Shown: one piece after another, positions 17,823 through 29,869 of the stretch
Layout of the letters: each line of letters starts with the position of its first letter
Numbering within the stretch: position 1 is the stretch's first letter
Assembly (NCBI RefSeq): GCF_024748695.1
Contig: NZ_CP087176.1
Span: forward strand, 551,501 to 615,500
DNA length: 64,000 bases
Direction of reading: 5' to 3'
DNA from: Pseudomonas sp. B21-040
GTDB lineage: Bacteria; Pseudomonadota; Gammaproteobacteria; Pseudomonadales; Pseudomonadaceae
Translations under genes and position numbers: made by a program
Notes under the pieces: model-generated
The model's database searches: none
Seen by the model: only the letters and a program-made list of their open reading frames with translations
What the model was told of the DNA's origin: nothing

Positions 17823-18691
17823 TGAGCAATAAATCGCTGATCGCCCTTATTGTTGGCGTCGTCGTGGCAATCGCTGCCTGGAACTGCTTCTACATCGTGG
17901 CTCAGACCGAGCGTGCGGTGTTGCTGCAGTTCGGTCGCGTGGTCCAGGCTGATGTTCAGCCGGGCCTGCATGTGAAAGTGCCTTACGTTAACCAGGTGCG
18001 CAAATTCGACGCACGCCTGATGACGCTGGATGCACCGACGCAACGCTTCCTGACGCTGGAAAAGAAAGCCGTCATGGTGGATGCCTTCGCCAAGTGGCGC
18101 GTGAAAGATGCCGAGCGCTTCTACACTGCAACATCCGGCCTCAAGCAGATCGCCGACGAGCGTCTGTCCCGTCGTCTGGAATCGGGCCTGCGTGACCAGT
18201 TCGGTAAGCGCACGCTGCATGAAGTGGTTTCTGGTGAGCGTGACGCGCTGATGGCTGACATCACTGCTTCGCTGAACAAGATGGCGGAAAAAGAACTGGG
18301 TATCGAAGTCGTCGATGTTCGGGTCAAGGCCATCGATCTGCCGAAAGAAGTGAACCGCAGCGTGTTCGAGCGTATGAGCACCGAGCGTGAGCGTGAAGCT
18401 CGCGAGCATCGCGCCAAGGGTAACGAGCTGGCAGAAGGCATTCGTGCCGACGCCGATCGTCAGCGCCGCGTGCTGCTGGCTGAAGCCTATCGTGAATCTG
18501 AAGAGGTTCGCGGTGACGGTGATGCCCAGGCCGCTGCGATCTACTCCAAGGCCTACGGCCAGGATCAGGAGTTCTACGGTTTCTATCGTAGCCTGCGTGC
18601 CTACCGTGAAAGTTTCGCGAACAAATCCGACGTCATGGTCCTGGACCCAAGCAGCGACTTCTTCCGTTACCTGGAAAAAGCCAAGCCTTGA
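17822..18691 (+). CDS. hflC: HflC subunit of the FtsH regulator complex
   Basis: Partner of HflK. It has an N-terminal membrane helix (about 5-25), the band-7 domain beginning AQTERAVLLQFGRV, and a long charged helical region (MSTEREREAREHRAKGNEL). Length is 289 residues. Translation is coupled to hflK by a one-base overlap. Confidence 0.96.
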   Translation: MSNKSLIALIVGVVVAIAAWNCFYIVAQTERAVLLQFGRVVQADVQPGLHVKVPYVNQVRKFDARLMTLDAPTQRFLTLEKKAVMVDAFAKWRVKDAERFYTATSGLKQIADERLSRRLESGLRDQFGKRTLHEVVSGERDALMADITASLNKMAEKELGIEVVDVRVKAIDLPKEVNRSVFERMSTEREREAREHRAKGNELAEGIRADADRQRRVLLAEAYRESEEVRGDGDAQAAAIYSKAYGQDQEFYGFYRSLRAYRESFANKSDVMVLDPSSDFFRYLEKAKP

Positions 18692-19005
18692 TACCGCGTT
18701 GACCTGAATCGTCCCCCGCCTGGCGGCTAAAGCCTCTGGCGGGGTGATCCTTTGGGAAAACGTGTGTATGATGCGGCAGCCGGGAAATTCCCGGCTTTTT
18801 TGCGTCTGCACGTTTGATTGCTGTTTTTAGGCAGGCGCCGAGTCGAATGGCTCGACAGTTTTTCGAGGAAAGTGGTTAGCGAAGCCGGTAAAAGGCTTTT
18901 CGCTTCGTTGTTCATGCGCGTGGTTTGTGCAACGAGCCAATCATTTTCTGCTTCACTCAAGGCTCGGCCGAGGGCTGGCCGCCCGGATCATAGGGGAATG
19001 GCGTA
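18692..19005. other. intergenic hflC-hisZ, no gene seen
   Basis: In P. aeruginosa a small DUF2065 membrane protein gene lies between hflC and hisZ. None can be read here on either strand. The stretch contains a GC-rich hairpin (CCCCGCC near 18715 with GGCGGGG near 18740), a clear terminator at 18779-18801, and the hisZ ribosome binding site (GGGGAA just before 19006). Confidence 0.6.
18779..18801 (+). terminator. rho-independent terminator after hflC
   Basis: GCCGGG (18779-18784) pairs with CCCGGC (18790-18795) around AAATT and is followed by six T residues (18796-18801). Confidence 0.85.
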
Positions 19006-21539
<2,534 letters not shown>

Positions 21540-21559
21540 TAAGTCATTGAAGTGAAACA

Positions 21560-21585
21560 CAAAGGGTCCTTAATAGGACCCTTTG
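21560..21585 (+). terminator. hairpin terminator after purA
   Basis: AAAGGGTCC (21561-21569) pairs with GGACCCTTT (21576-21584) around a 6-base TTAATA region. The T-run after it is short, so termination strength is uncertain. Confidence 0.65.
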
Positions 21586-21689
21586 TCGTTTCTGCCTGTG
21601 GGACGGCATGACCTTTGCTGTGATGTTGATTAAAAGCATCGCTTCCAGCGCGCCATCAATTTAATGGCGCCAAAGCAGAGGGATTATAA

Positions 21690-23624
21690 GTGTCAGCCGT
21701 TCTCTCACTGTTACAAAGCCGTTTGTTGCGGCCCGTGTTCGTTACCCTTGGTATCGCCCTTTTGGTGCAGGTGCTGGTGGCTGTTGCCCTGACCCGGAGC
21801 ACAGTGACCGCGCTGGAAGCCGATTTGGGTGTGCGTCTGGGGGCCGACAGTCAAAAACTTTCTGGCGAGCTCGAGCAGGCGGGGCGTGAAGTCACGTCGA
21901 GCCTCGACAGCCTCTCGACCAGCACACGTCAGCGTCTCACGGCCGGTTTGTCCTCGCGTTTGGAGGAGGAGCAGGCGCAGTTGCGCGCGACGCTGGAAAA
22001 GGATCTGAAGGACTCCGCCAATGACATGGCGCAGCTTCTGGCCTCGGTCGCTCCCCGCGCAATGTGGGACAGCGACGTTCCAACCCTGTCTGAATTCGCC
22101 CGCCGGGCCCAGCGTAATCCCAATGTGTTGTTCGTGGTTTACGACGATGCAACGGGGCAGCACCTGACGCGCTACCTCAACCGTGAAAACCCGATCAACA
22201 AGGCCTTGCTGGAAAAGGGGCAGGGCGAGCGGGCGCTGGACAAGGTGCTGGATGCGGCGAAGAACGATCCTTCGGTTTACTACCTCGAAGCCTCGATCAA
22301 TCCCAATGGCGTGGAAATCGGCAAGGTTGTGATGGGGGTTTCGACCGCCTCGGTGGAAACCGACCTGACAGCCCTGGACAAGCGCTTCTCGGCGTTGATT
22401 GCCAGCAGTGATCAACTGGTCGGCGACAGCCTCAAAGGTGCGGCCGCAGACAGTGCGGCGGCCATGCGTGCACGATTGCAGTCGGCTCAGTCCACCGCCT
22501 CCGAAATGAAAGCCAATACCACCAATACGGTGCAGGAAGCGGCAGCGACCTTGCGCTGGCGCATCGGCATGTTCCTGGCGCTGGTCGGTTGCGGTGTGCT
22601 GCTGTTACTGGCCGTGGTGCTCGGGCGTCGGGTGGTCAACCGCTTGAAGATGCTGATCAGTGCCATGGATGACCTGGCGGCGGGCGAGGGTGACCTGACC
22701 AAGCGTGTGCAGATCAACAGCAAAGATGAAATCGGTGACATGGCTTCGGCGGTCAATCGCTTTGTGGATAAGTTGCAGCCGATTGTGCGCGAGGCGGGTG
22801 ATGTCGCTCAGCGTACCGGTGTGGAAATCGGCGCCATGACCCTGCGTAACGCCGGGGCGGACAAGGCCGCAGGCATGCAGCGCGATGAAGTGGCCGAGAG
22901 CCTGCGGGCGCTGTCGCAAATGGCTGATGAAGCCCAGTCTGAAAGTCACGCCATGCAGGCCGCTTTGCAGCAGGTGGTGGACATCCGTTCGGCCACTGAT
23001 GAAAACACCCGGACCTCGGCGAAAGTCGGCAGTCTGATCGAGGCGCTGGCCGGGCAGGTCGACACCGGTGCGAAAGTCATCGAGCGGCTGGCGCAGCAGA
23101 GTGAGCAGATTGAAGTGGTGTTGACGGTGATCCACGGGATCGCCGAGCAAACCAATTTGCTGGCACTGAACGCCGCCATCGAAGCGGCGCGTGCGGGCGA
23201 GACCGGTCGCGGGTTTGCTGTGGTGGCAGACGAAGTACGGGCGCTGGCAAGCAAAACGCAGAGCTCGACTGGCGACATTCAGGCGCACATCGTTGCCTTG
23301 CAGCAGGGGGCGCGTGAGGCGGTGGCTGCGATTGGCCAGGCGGGGCGTCAGGCCAGCGAAGGGTTGCTGGTGTTGCGCGACAGTGCGCGGTTGCAGCAGT
23401 CGGTGCAGGCGTCAGTCGAACAGGTGCATGCCGCGATTGGCCTGGCCACTCAGGCCGCGGCCCATCAAGCGCAAGGGGCGCAGGCCGTGCGTGGTCGAGT
23501 TGAAACCATCCATGCGCAGGCTGAGAAAGCGGCTCAAGCGGTGGTTGAAACCACGGCCAGTGGCAAAGTGCTGGATGGGCTGGCGGCACAGTTGAAGGCG
23601 AGCCTGGGGCAGTTCAGGGCGTGA
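21690..23624 (+). CDS. methyl-accepting chemotaxis protein
   Basis: A 644-residue transmembrane chemoreceptor. The GTG start at 21690 leads into a first membrane helix (about 14-35), a 255-residue periplasmic sensor that is helical and rich in Ala/Ser/Gln, a second helix (about 294-313), HAMP (about 314-370), and the signalling domain. The hairpin tip [19 protein letters not shown] (about 486-505) is the conserved CheA/CheW contact. No C-terminal pentapeptide for CheR is seen. The ligand is unknown. It interrupts the purA-rnr order of P. aeruginosa together with the next two genes. Confidence 0.93.
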   Translation: MSAVLSLLQSRLLRPVFVTLGIALLVQVLVAVALTRSTVTALEADLGVRLGADSQKLSGELEQAGREVTSSLDSLSTSTRQRLTAGLSSRLEEEQAQLRATLEKDLKDSANDMAQLLASVAPRAMWDSDVPTLSEFARRAQRNPNVLFVVYDDATGQHLTRYLNRENPINKALLEKGQGERALDKVLDAAKNDPSVYYLEASINPNGVEIGKVVMGVSTASVETDLTALDKRFSALIASSDQLVGDSLKGAAADSAAAMRARLQSAQSTASEMKANTTNTVQEAAATLRWRIGMFLALVGCGVLLLLAVVLGRRVVNRLKMLISAMDDLAAGEGDLTKRVQINSKDEIGDMASAVNRFVDKLQPIVREAGDVAQRTGVEIGAMTLRNAGADKAAGMQRDEVAESLRALSQMADEAQSESHAMQAALQQVVDIRSATDENTRTSAKVGSLIEALAGQVDTGAKVIERLAQQSEQIEVVLTVIHGIAEQTNLLALNAAIEAARAGETGRGFAVVADEVRALASKTQSSTGDIQAHIVALQQGAREAVAAIGQAGRQASEGLLVLRDSARLQQSVQASVEQVHAAIGLATQAAAHQAQGAQAVRGRVETIHAQAEKAAQAVVETTASGKVLDGLAAQLKASLGQFRA

Positions 23625-23645
23625 TGGGTTGTCTGGGCTGACCCC

Positions 23646-23736
23646 GTCGCGGGCAAGCCCGCTCCCGCGGTGTCATCTGTTGTGCACAACATGTGTGTTC
23701 TCAGAAGTACCTGTGGGAGTGGGCTTGCCCGCGATA
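23646..23736. repeat. REP doublet (REPIN), class 1
   Basis: Arms gtcgcgggcaagcccgctcc (from 23646) and gagtgggcttgcccgcga (near 23717-23734) are inverted around a spacer. It lies between the convergent chemoreceptor and ABC permease genes. Confidence 0.8.
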
Positions 23737-23742
23737 ACGATT

Positions 23743-25305
23743 TCAGCGGCTCAGATACATCCGGGTTGTTAATAGATAAACCGGCAATCCCGACACAACA
23801 ATCAACAGCACCGCATAAGGCGCCGCTGCCGCAAACTCCACGTTCGCGGTATGCGCCCAAACCTCTGTCGCCAGCGTATTAAGCCCGGTCGGGCTGAGCA
23901 GCAGCGTCGCCGTCAGCTCCTTCATGGCGTCCAGAAACACCAGCGCAAATGCCGCGCCCAGCGCCGGGAAGATAATCGGCAAGGTCACCCGACAAAACGC
24001 ACTGAAGGACGACGCCCCCAAGGTGCGTGCCGCTTCTTCCAGTTGTGGTGCGGCCTTGTTTAGTGCCGTGCGGATCGGCGCTTGAGCCAGTGGTAGAAAC
24101 AGCAGCGCATAAGCGATCAGCAACAATGCCGATGTCTGGTACAGCGCCGGCACATAGTGCAGGGCGAAATACACCAGCGTCAGCGCAATCACCAGCCCTG
24201 GCAGCGCATGCAGCAAGTACGGCAAGCGCTCGGCCCAGATTGCCAATTGCCCTTTATGGCGCACCACCAGCAGTCCGACCGGTACTGCCAGCATCAGGCA
24301 CAGTGCGGCGCCACCGAGAGAGAGTGCCAGGGATGAGAGCAGGGCTTCGCCGATCGCCGCCACCGGGAATGCGGCCGATGAGCCGACCGCCAGCCAATAC
24401 GCAAGCATTCCCAGCGGAATGCCACTGCCGATGATCGCCAGCGTCAAGCAATAAAGCTGTCCAGCACCTGCCCAGCGCCCCAGTCGGACCTGTTCCGCAT
24501 GCCGCGCCGCGCCTTGACCGGTGCGCACGTGACGACCTTTGCCGCGCACTCGCAGTTCGAGCCACAGCAAGACCAGGCACAGCGCCAGCAATACGGCGGA
24601 GAGCATGGCGGCATTGGCATTGCTGAACTCCAGCTCGAATTGCTGATAAATCGCCGTGGTAAAGGTTTGCAGGCCAATGATTGAAAGGGCGCCGAACTCC
24701 ACCAGCATGTGCAGCGCAATCAACAAGGCCCCCGCCAGTAGCGAGGGCCAGAGCAGTGGCAGGGTGATTCTGAAAAACACCCCCCAGCGATTCTGTCCCA
24801 GGGTTCGTGCGGACTCCTCCAGAGCGGGGTCGAGATTGCGCAAGGTTGCCGCCACCGGCAAAAATACCAATGGATACTTGGACAGGGTCATCACCAGGAT
24901 TGCCCCGCCCAGCCCTTCGAAGTGAGCGCTCAGCGAGACCCAGGTAAAGCTGCTGACAAACGCCGGCACGGCGAACGGCAAGCAGAGAATCACGCCCCAC
25001 ACTCGCCGCCCGCGTAGATTGCTGCGTTCCAGCAACCAGGCCAGTGACAAACCGATCACGCCACATGACAGCGTCACCCCAGCCATCAGTGCCAGCGTAT
25101 TGCGCAACAGTCCGAACACATAGGGCCGCCACAGCAAATGTAACGCCTCGGCCCAACCGGCTTGCCAGGCCTTGAGTCCCACGTACATCAGCGGCAGCAG
25201 GCTCAGCGCTACCAGCAGCAGAACCGGTAGCAGCAGCCAGATCGACGGCCGTTTGCGCCGGGGTACGTAGCCCTCGGAGGTGGGGCTGGATAGCGATGCG
25301 CTCAT
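23743..25305 (-). CDS. ferric iron ABC transporter permease
   Basis: A 520-residue inner-membrane permease with about twelve helices in two tandem BPD_transp_1 halves, the architecture of FbpB/SfuB/HitB iron(III) transporters. Each half has the EAA-loop pattern: EESARTLGQNRWGVFFRITLP in the first and EEAARTLGASSFSAFCRVTLP in the second (each 21 residues, given here with the ends EESART...RITLP and EEAART...RVTLP as key points). The start overlaps the stop of the binding-protein gene (TGATG). No ATPase gene follows, so it must use one encoded elsewhere. Confidence 0.92.
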   Translation of the reverse strand: MSASLSSPTSEGYVPRRKRPSIWLLLPVLLLVALSLLPLMYVGLKAWQAGWAEALHLLWRPYVFGLLRNTLALMAGVTLSCGVIGLSLAWLLERSNLRGRRVWGVILCLPFAVPAFVSSFTWVSLSAHFEGLGGAILVMTLSKYPLVFLPVAATLRNLDPALEESARTLGQNRWGVFFRITLPLLWPSLLAGALLIALHMLVEFGALSIIGLQTFTTAIYQQFELEFSNANAAMLSAVLLALCLVLLWLELRVRGKGRHVRTGQGAARHAEQVRLGRWAGAGQLYCLTLAIIGSGIPLGMLAYWLAVGSSAAFPVAAIGEALLSSLALSLGGAALCLMLAVPVGLLVVRHKGQLAIWAERLPYLLHALPGLVIALTLVYFALHYVPALYQTSALLLIAYALLFLPLAQAPIRTALNKAAPQLEEAARTLGASSFSAFCRVTLPIIFPALGAAFALVFLDAMKELTATLLLSPTGLNTLATEVWAHTANVEFAAAAPYAVLLIVVSGLPVYLLTTRMYLSR

Positions 25306-26315
25306 CAGTTCAAGCCAACATCACGTTCCAGGTCCAGCGCCTGTTCGGCGTTGCCGAGGTCGGCTGGCGTGACGTCGGGCGCTTGCAGTTCGCTGAAGGG
25401 CTTGAGGCCGCGATCCGATTCCATGCCTTTGTGCAGCGGGTATTCGGCGGTGGTCTGGGTGATCACGCGCTGACCTTCTTCGCTGGCCATATAAGCAAGG
25501 AGTTGCTGGGCTTCTTTGGGGTGTTTACTGGATTTCAATACGGCAGCGCTGGAAACAGTGATCAGCCCGCCGACGTCGCCGCCGGTGAAGTAATACAGTT
25601 TCGAATCGAGCTGACCCTTCTCGCGTTGCAGCGCGAACCAGTAATAGTTATTCACTAGTACGGTGGCGACTTCGCCATTCTCCACGGCCTTCAGGGCGAC
25701 CATGTTGTTGCTGTAGGTCTTGCCAAATGCGCGCAGGCCGGTCAGCCATTCTTCGGCTGCATCCATGCCGTGCACTTTGATGATCGCGACGGCCTGTTCC
25801 TGAAAGGCGCCGCTGGTAGGCACGAAGCCGACTTTGCCTTGCCATTTCGGGTTGGAGAATTCCATTACCGACTTTGGCAGGTCCTTCTCTTCAATCAGCT
25901 TGGGGTTGTAGGCAACGACCCGGACTCTGGCCGTAATGCCAATCCAGGTGCCATTGCCGGCGACGTAGTCTTTGGGTAAAACCGCCAGCGTGGCGTCGTC
26001 GGCCTTGGCGAGCACGCCTTGTTCGCCCAGTTTGTTCAGCGGCGGCGATTCTTCGGTATAGATCACGTCGGCGGGGGAACGATCGCCTTCTTCCATGATC
26101 TGGCTGGCGAGCTGGTTGCTGCTGCCTTTGCGCACATTGACGTGGATACCGGTCTTGGCTTCGAACGCTTTGGCTATGGCGTCACCGACTTCCTTGTGTT
26201 GGCCGTTATAGAGTGTCAGGGAAACCGGGTCGGCAGCCTGGGTGAGAGGAGAGGCGAGTACCAGGCCGAGAAGCGTGAAGGTCAGGCCGCGGCGCAGGGT
26301 ATTTTGAAACATCAT
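25305..26315 (-). CDS. ferric iron ABC transporter substrate-binding protein
   Basis: A 336-residue periplasmic binding protein of the FbpA/HitA type. The signal peptide covers about residues 1-27 (LVLASPLTQAA). Mature features: LYNGQHKEVGDAIAKAFEAK, YTEESPPLNKLGEQG, and paired tyrosines in NNYYWFAL that would coordinate Fe(III). The start MMFQNTLRRG could be either of the first two Met. A Fur-box-like site lies about 40 bases upstream, fitting iron repression. It is co-transcribed with the permease. Confidence 0.92.
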   Translation of the reverse strand: MMFQNTLRRGLTFTLLGLVLASPLTQAADPVSLTLYNGQHKEVGDAIAKAFEAKTGIHVNVRKGSSNQLASQIMEEGDRSPADVIYTEESPPLNKLGEQGVLAKADDATLAVLPKDYVAGNGTWIGITARVRVVAYNPKLIEEKDLPKSVMEFSNPKWQGKVGFVPTSGAFQEQAVAIIKVHGMDAAEEWLTGLRAFGKTYSNNMVALKAVENGEVATVLVNNYYWFALQREKGQLDSKLYYFTGGDVGGLITVSSAAVLKSSKHPKEAQQLLAYMASEEGQRVITQTTAEYPLHKGMESDRGLKPFSELQAPDVTPADLGNAEQALDLERDVGLN

Positions 26316-26352
26316 TCGCAGGGTTCCTCACTGTCGCATTGCAAAATCTTGC

Positions 26353-26371
26353 AACAATGATAAACGATATT
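26353..26371 (-). promoter_or_regulatory. Fur-box-like site upstream of the iron transporter
   Basis: The 19-mer aacaatgataaacgatatt matches the consensus GATAATGATAATCATTATC at 13 of 19 positions. It lies 38 bases before the binding-protein start codon. Confidence 0.55.
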
Positions 26372-26431
26372 GTTTCTCAAGTGCGCCTTGCGGTGCTGGG
26401 AAGTGGCTGCTAGAGCGGCTGTCTCAGCACT

Positions 26432-26564
26432 TGTAGCAGCTGGCGAAGCCTGCGTCCGGCTGCGAAGCAGTCGTGAAATCAATCGATGCGGTGCACCAGA
26501 AATAACGTGAGCTCAGCTTTGACGACCGCTTCGCAGTCGGACGCAGGCTTCGCCAGCTGCTACA
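26432..26564. repeat. inverted repeat, class 2
   Basis: tgtagcagctggcgaagcct (from 26432) recurs inverted as aggcttcgccagctgctaca (ending 26564). It is related to the class-2 repeat next to queG. Confidence 0.8.
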
Positions 26565-26609
26565 GGCCTGACGCGGTTTGAAGTGTTGGTTTTCAAAGGC
26601 CAGAAACGC

Positions 26610-26635
26610 AAAAACCCGCTTTCGCGGGTTTTTGT
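26610..26635 (-). terminator. terminator of the first tRNA-Leu unit
   Basis: AAAACCCGC (26611-26619) pairs with GCGGGTTTT (26624-26632) around TTTC, with a T-run on the minus strand. It lies about 32 bases after the tRNA end. Confidence 0.85.
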
Positions 26636-26666
26636 GAAATCCAAGGTCGTAACCTTGAATTTGAAT

Positions 26667-26753
26667 TGGTGCCCAGAAGAAGACTCGAACTTCCACGACC
26701 TTGCGGTCACCAGCACCTGAAGCTGGCGTGTCTACCAATTTCACCATCTGGGC
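26667..26753 (-). tRNA. tRNA-Leu (anticodon CAG)
   Basis: An 87-base class II tRNA on the minus strand. The acceptor stem GCCCAGA pairs with TCTGGGC, followed by A and an encoded CCA. The anticodon arm CCAGC-TTCAGGT-GCTGG shows anticodon CAG. The variable arm (GTGACCGCAAGGTCGT region) and T-loop GTTCGAGTC are present. It has its own promoter and terminator. Confidence 0.97.
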
Positions 26754-26788
26754 ATTTATCACAAGCGTTGCCGCTGTTGATGTGGCGC

Positions 26789-26817
26789 ACTATACGGAGA
26801 GCGTTTTGATCTGTAAA
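26789..26817 (-). promoter_or_regulatory. sigma-70 promoter of the first tRNA-Leu
   Basis: Read on the minus strand: TTTACA (26817-26812), a 17-base spacer, then TATAGT (26794-26789). Both hexamers and the spacing are near ideal, 36 bases upstream of the tRNA. Confidence 0.88.
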
Positions 26818-26856
26818 CCCCTGATTTAGATTTAATAAATCAAACGCTTAGAATGC

Positions 26857-26881
26857 AAAAACCCGCTTTCGCGGGTTTTTG
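26857..26881 (-). terminator. terminator of the second tRNA-Leu unit
   Basis: The same AAAACCCGC-TTTC-GCGGGTTTT hairpin as after the first tRNA, repeated 246-247 bases downstream of it in the window. Confidence 0.85.
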
Positions 26882-26919
26882 TGTGAGCCTTGAAATTGAA
26901 CTAATCTCAAGCTCGAAAT

Positions 26920-27006
26920 TGGTGCCCAGAAGAAGACTCGAACTTCCACGACCTTGCGGTCACCAGCACCTGAAGCTGGCGTGTCTACCAATTTCACCAT
27001 CTGGGC
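26920..27006 (-). tRNA. tRNA-Leu (anticodon CAG), second copy
   Basis: This copy appears identical in sequence to the tRNA at 26667-26753, including the encoded CCA. It lies 253 bases away and has its own promoter and terminator. Confidence 0.97.
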
Positions 27007-27042
27007 AGTATCGGCAGCGCGTCTGCGTCGTCGATGGCGCGC

Positions 27043-27071
27043 ACTATACGGAGCGTCTTTTTAACTGTAAA
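27043..27071 (-). promoter_or_regulatory. sigma-70 promoter of the second tRNA-Leu
   Basis: On the minus strand: TTTACA (27071-27066), a 17-base spacer, TATAGT (27048-27043). The hexamers are the same as for the first copy while the spacer sequence differs. Confidence 0.88.
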
Positions 27072-27232
27072 CCCCCGGAATCAAAAAAACCTGGAAAATT
27101 TCGCCAGTGGTCTTCAAATCAGCTTTGCAGTGTCGATAAAGGGCTTTAGATGGGCTGTCATAGCCTGAAATTTCCCGTTTCATTACGCCTATGCCAAACT
27201 AACCCGCATATAGACAAGGTGAAAACTCTCTA

Positions 27233-29869
27233 ATGGCCGATTGGCAGTCCCTCGATCCCGAGGCCGCTCGTGAAGCGGAAAAATATGAAAACCCTATTCC
27301 TAGCCGTGAACTGATCCTTCAGCACCTCGCTGATCGAGGTTCGCCTGCTAACCGCGAGCAACTGGTCGAAGAGTTTGGTCTGACCACGGAAGACCAGATC
27401 GAAGCCCTGCGCCGCCGCCTGCGCGCCATGGAGCGCGACGCACAACTCATCTATACCCGTCGTGGCACGTATGCGCCGGTGGACAAGCTCGACCTGATCC
27501 TGGGCCGCATCAGCGGTCACCGTGACGGCTTCGGCTTCCTGGTCCCGGACGACGGCAGTGACGACCTGTTCATGAGCCCGGCGCAAATGCGCCTGGTGTT
27601 CGATGGTGACCGTGCCCTGGCCCGTGTTTCAGGCCTCGACCGTCGCGGTCGCCGTGAAGGCATGATCGTCGAAGTGGTCTCCCGTGCTCACGAGAGCATC
27701 GTGGGTCGCTACTTCGAAGAAGGCGGTATCGGCTTCGTGGTTGCGGATAACCCGAAGATCCAGCAGGAAGTGCTGGTCACGCCGGGCCGCAATGCCAACG
27801 CCCAGATTGGTCAGTTCGTTGAAGTGAAGATCACTCACTGGCCGACCCCACGCTTCCAGCCGCAAGGCGACGTGGTCGAAGTCGTGGGCAATTACATGGC
27901 GCCGGGCATGGAAATCGATGTTGCCTTGCGCACCTACGATATTCCTCACGTCTGGCCCGAAGCGGTCTTGAAAGAAGCGGCCAAGCTCAAGCCGGAAGTC
28001 GAAGAAAAAGACAAAGAGAAGCGCATCGATCTGCGCCATCTGCCGTTTGTGACCATCGACGGTGAAGATGCGCGCGACTTCGATGACGCGGTTTACTGCG
28101 AATCCAAGCCGGGCAAGCTGCGCCTGTTCTCCGGCGGTTGGAAGTTGTACGTGGCGATTGCCGACGTTTCCAGCTATGTGAAACTCGGTTCGGCACTGGA
28201 TGCAGAGGCTCAGGTTCGCGGTAACTCGGTGTATTTCCCCGAGCGCGTGATCCCGATGCTGCCAGAGCAACTGTCCAACGGCCTGTGCTCGCTGAACCCT
28301 CAAGTCGATCGTTTGGCCATGGTTTGCGAGATGACCATCTCCAAGTCCGGCGAAATGACCGACTACTGCTTCTACGAAGCGGTTATTCACTCCCATGCCC
28401 GTCTGACCTACAACAAGGTCAGCGCCATGCTCGAAACGCCGAAAGCCACCGAGGGGCGCAAGCTGCGCGGTGAGTACACCGACGTTGTGCCGCACCTCAA
28501 GCAGCTGTACTCGCTGTACAAGGTGTTGTTGGCGGCCCGTCATGTGCGTGGCGCGATCGATTTCGAAACGCAGGAAACCCGAATCATCTTCGGGACCGAG
28601 CGCAAGATTGCCGAAATCCGTCCAACCGTTCGCAACGATGCACACAAGCTGATTGAGGAATGCATGCTGGCGGCCAACGTGGCCACCGCCGAATTCCTGA
28701 AAAAGCACGAAATCCCGGCGCTGTACCGCGTCCACGATGGTCCGCCACCGGAGCGTCTGGAAAAACTGCGGGCCTTCCTTGGCGAACTCGGCCTGTCCCT
28801 GCACAAAGGCAAGGACGGTCCGTCGCCGAAGGATTACCAGGCATTGCTGGCAGGTATCAAGGATCGTCCGGATTTCCACCTGATCCAGACCGTCATGCTG
28901 CGTTCGTTGAGTCAGGCAGTGTATAGCGCGGATAACCAGGGCCACTTCGGCCTGAATTACGAAGCCTATACCCACTTCACCTCGCCGATCCGCCGCTACC
29001 CGGACTTGCTCACGCACCGGGCGATTCGCAGCGTTATCCATTCCAAGCAGGATACCCCGCACGTTCGCCGTGCTGGTGCGATGAGCATTCCGAAGGCGCG
29101 TATCTATCCGTACGACGAGGCGGCCCTCGAGCAACTCGGCGAGCAGTGCTCGATGAGCGAGCGCCGTGCGGACGAAGCCACTCGCGACGTGGTGAACTGG
29201 CTCAAGTGCGAGTTCATGAAGGACCGCGTTGGCGAGTCGTTCCCGGGTGTGATTACCGCCGTGACCGGTTTTGGCTTGTTCGTCGAGCTGACAGACATTT
29301 ATGTCGAAGGCCTGGTGCACGTCACCGCGCTGCCGGGCGATTACTACCACTTCGATCCTGTGCATCACCGCCTGGCCGGTGAGCGTACCGGCCGCAGCTT
29401 CCGCCTCGGCGATACCGTTGAAGTGCGCGTGATGCGCGTTGACCTCGACGAGCGCAAGATCGACTTTGAGATGGCTGAAAAAACCATCAGCGCGCCGATT
29501 GGCCGCAAGAAGCGCGGTACTGAAGCTACAGCGCCAGCCGCCTCTGCAAAATCAGCGGCAGAGCCGGCCCCGGCGAAAACCGGTCGTCGTCCTGCCAAGG
29601 AAAAGGCTCCAGAAGCCTATCGCCCAAGCGATGCGGCGGCGAAAAACGCCGAGCTGCGCAAAAGTCGTGAAATGAAACAGGCGTTGCTGTCTGAAGCGAA
29701 AAGCGGCGGTAAAGCGGCGTCTGGGGGAAAGACCGGACGGTCGGCGCCTGACAAGGCCCCCGGCGGCAAGCCAGCAAAACCAAGCAAACACCGTAAAGGC
29801 CCGCCAAAAGCGGGTTCGGCCCCGGCTGCCAAAAGTGGCGGGGCGCGTAAACCGAAGGCGAAGTCATGA
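27233..29869 (+). CDS. rnr: ribonuclease R
   Basis: RNase R is a processive 3'-5' exoribonuclease that degrades structured RNA, rRNA fragments and non-stop mRNA. At 878 residues it shows an N-terminal winged-helix region (EELIL...LTTEDQIEALRRRL), cold-shock domains, the RNB catalytic domain with DGEDARDFDDAVYCE (about 277-291, metal-binding aspartates), and an S1 domain (GVITAVTGFGLFVEL, about 664-678). The tail from about residue 755 is low-complexity Lys/Ala/Pro. The stop overlaps the rlmB start (ATGA). Confidence 0.97.
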   Translation: MADWQSLDPEAAREAEKYENPIPSRELILQHLADRGSPANREQLVEEFGLTTEDQIEALRRRLRAMERDAQLIYTRRGTYAPVDKLDLILGRISGHRDGFGFLVPDDGSDDLFMSPAQMRLVFDGDRALARVSGLDRRGRREGMIVEVVSRAHESIVGRYFEEGGIGFVVADNPKIQQEVLVTPGRNANAQIGQFVEVKITHWPTPRFQPQGDVVEVVGNYMAPGMEIDVALRTYDIPHVWPEAVLKEAAKLKPEVEEKDKEKRIDLRHLPFVTIDGEDARDFDDAVYCESKPGKLRLFSGGWKLYVAIADVSSYVKLGSALDAEAQVRGNSVYFPERVIPMLPEQLSNGLCSLNPQVDRLAMVCEMTISKSGEMTDYCFYEAVIHSHARLTYNKVSAMLETPKATEGRKLRGEYTDVVPHLKQLYSLYKVLLAARHVRGAIDFETQETRIIFGTERKIAEIRPTVRNDAHKLIEECMLAANVATAEFLKKHEIPALYRVHDGPPPERLEKLRAFLGELGLSLHKGKDGPSPKDYQALLAGIKDRPDFHLIQTVMLRSLSQAVYSADNQGHFGLNYEAYTHFTSPIRRYPDLLTHRAIRSVIHSKQDTPHVRRAGAMSIPKARIYPYDEAALEQLGEQCSMSERRADEATRDVVNWLKCEFMKDRVGESFPGVITAVTGFGLFVELTDIYVEGLVHVTALPGDYYHFDPVHHRLAGERTGRSFRLGDTVEVRVMRVDLDERKIDFEMAEKTISAPIGRKKRGTEATAPAASAKSAAEPAPAKTGRRPAKEKAPEAYRPSDAAAKNAELRKSREMKQALLSEAKSGGKAASGGKTGRSAPDKAPGGKPAKPSKHRKGPPKAGSAPAAKSGGARKPKAKS

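Noticed and set aside
27629..29368. Minus-strand frame of 579 codons antisense to rnr
   Set aside because: Shadow of RNase R, composition typical of antisense frames.
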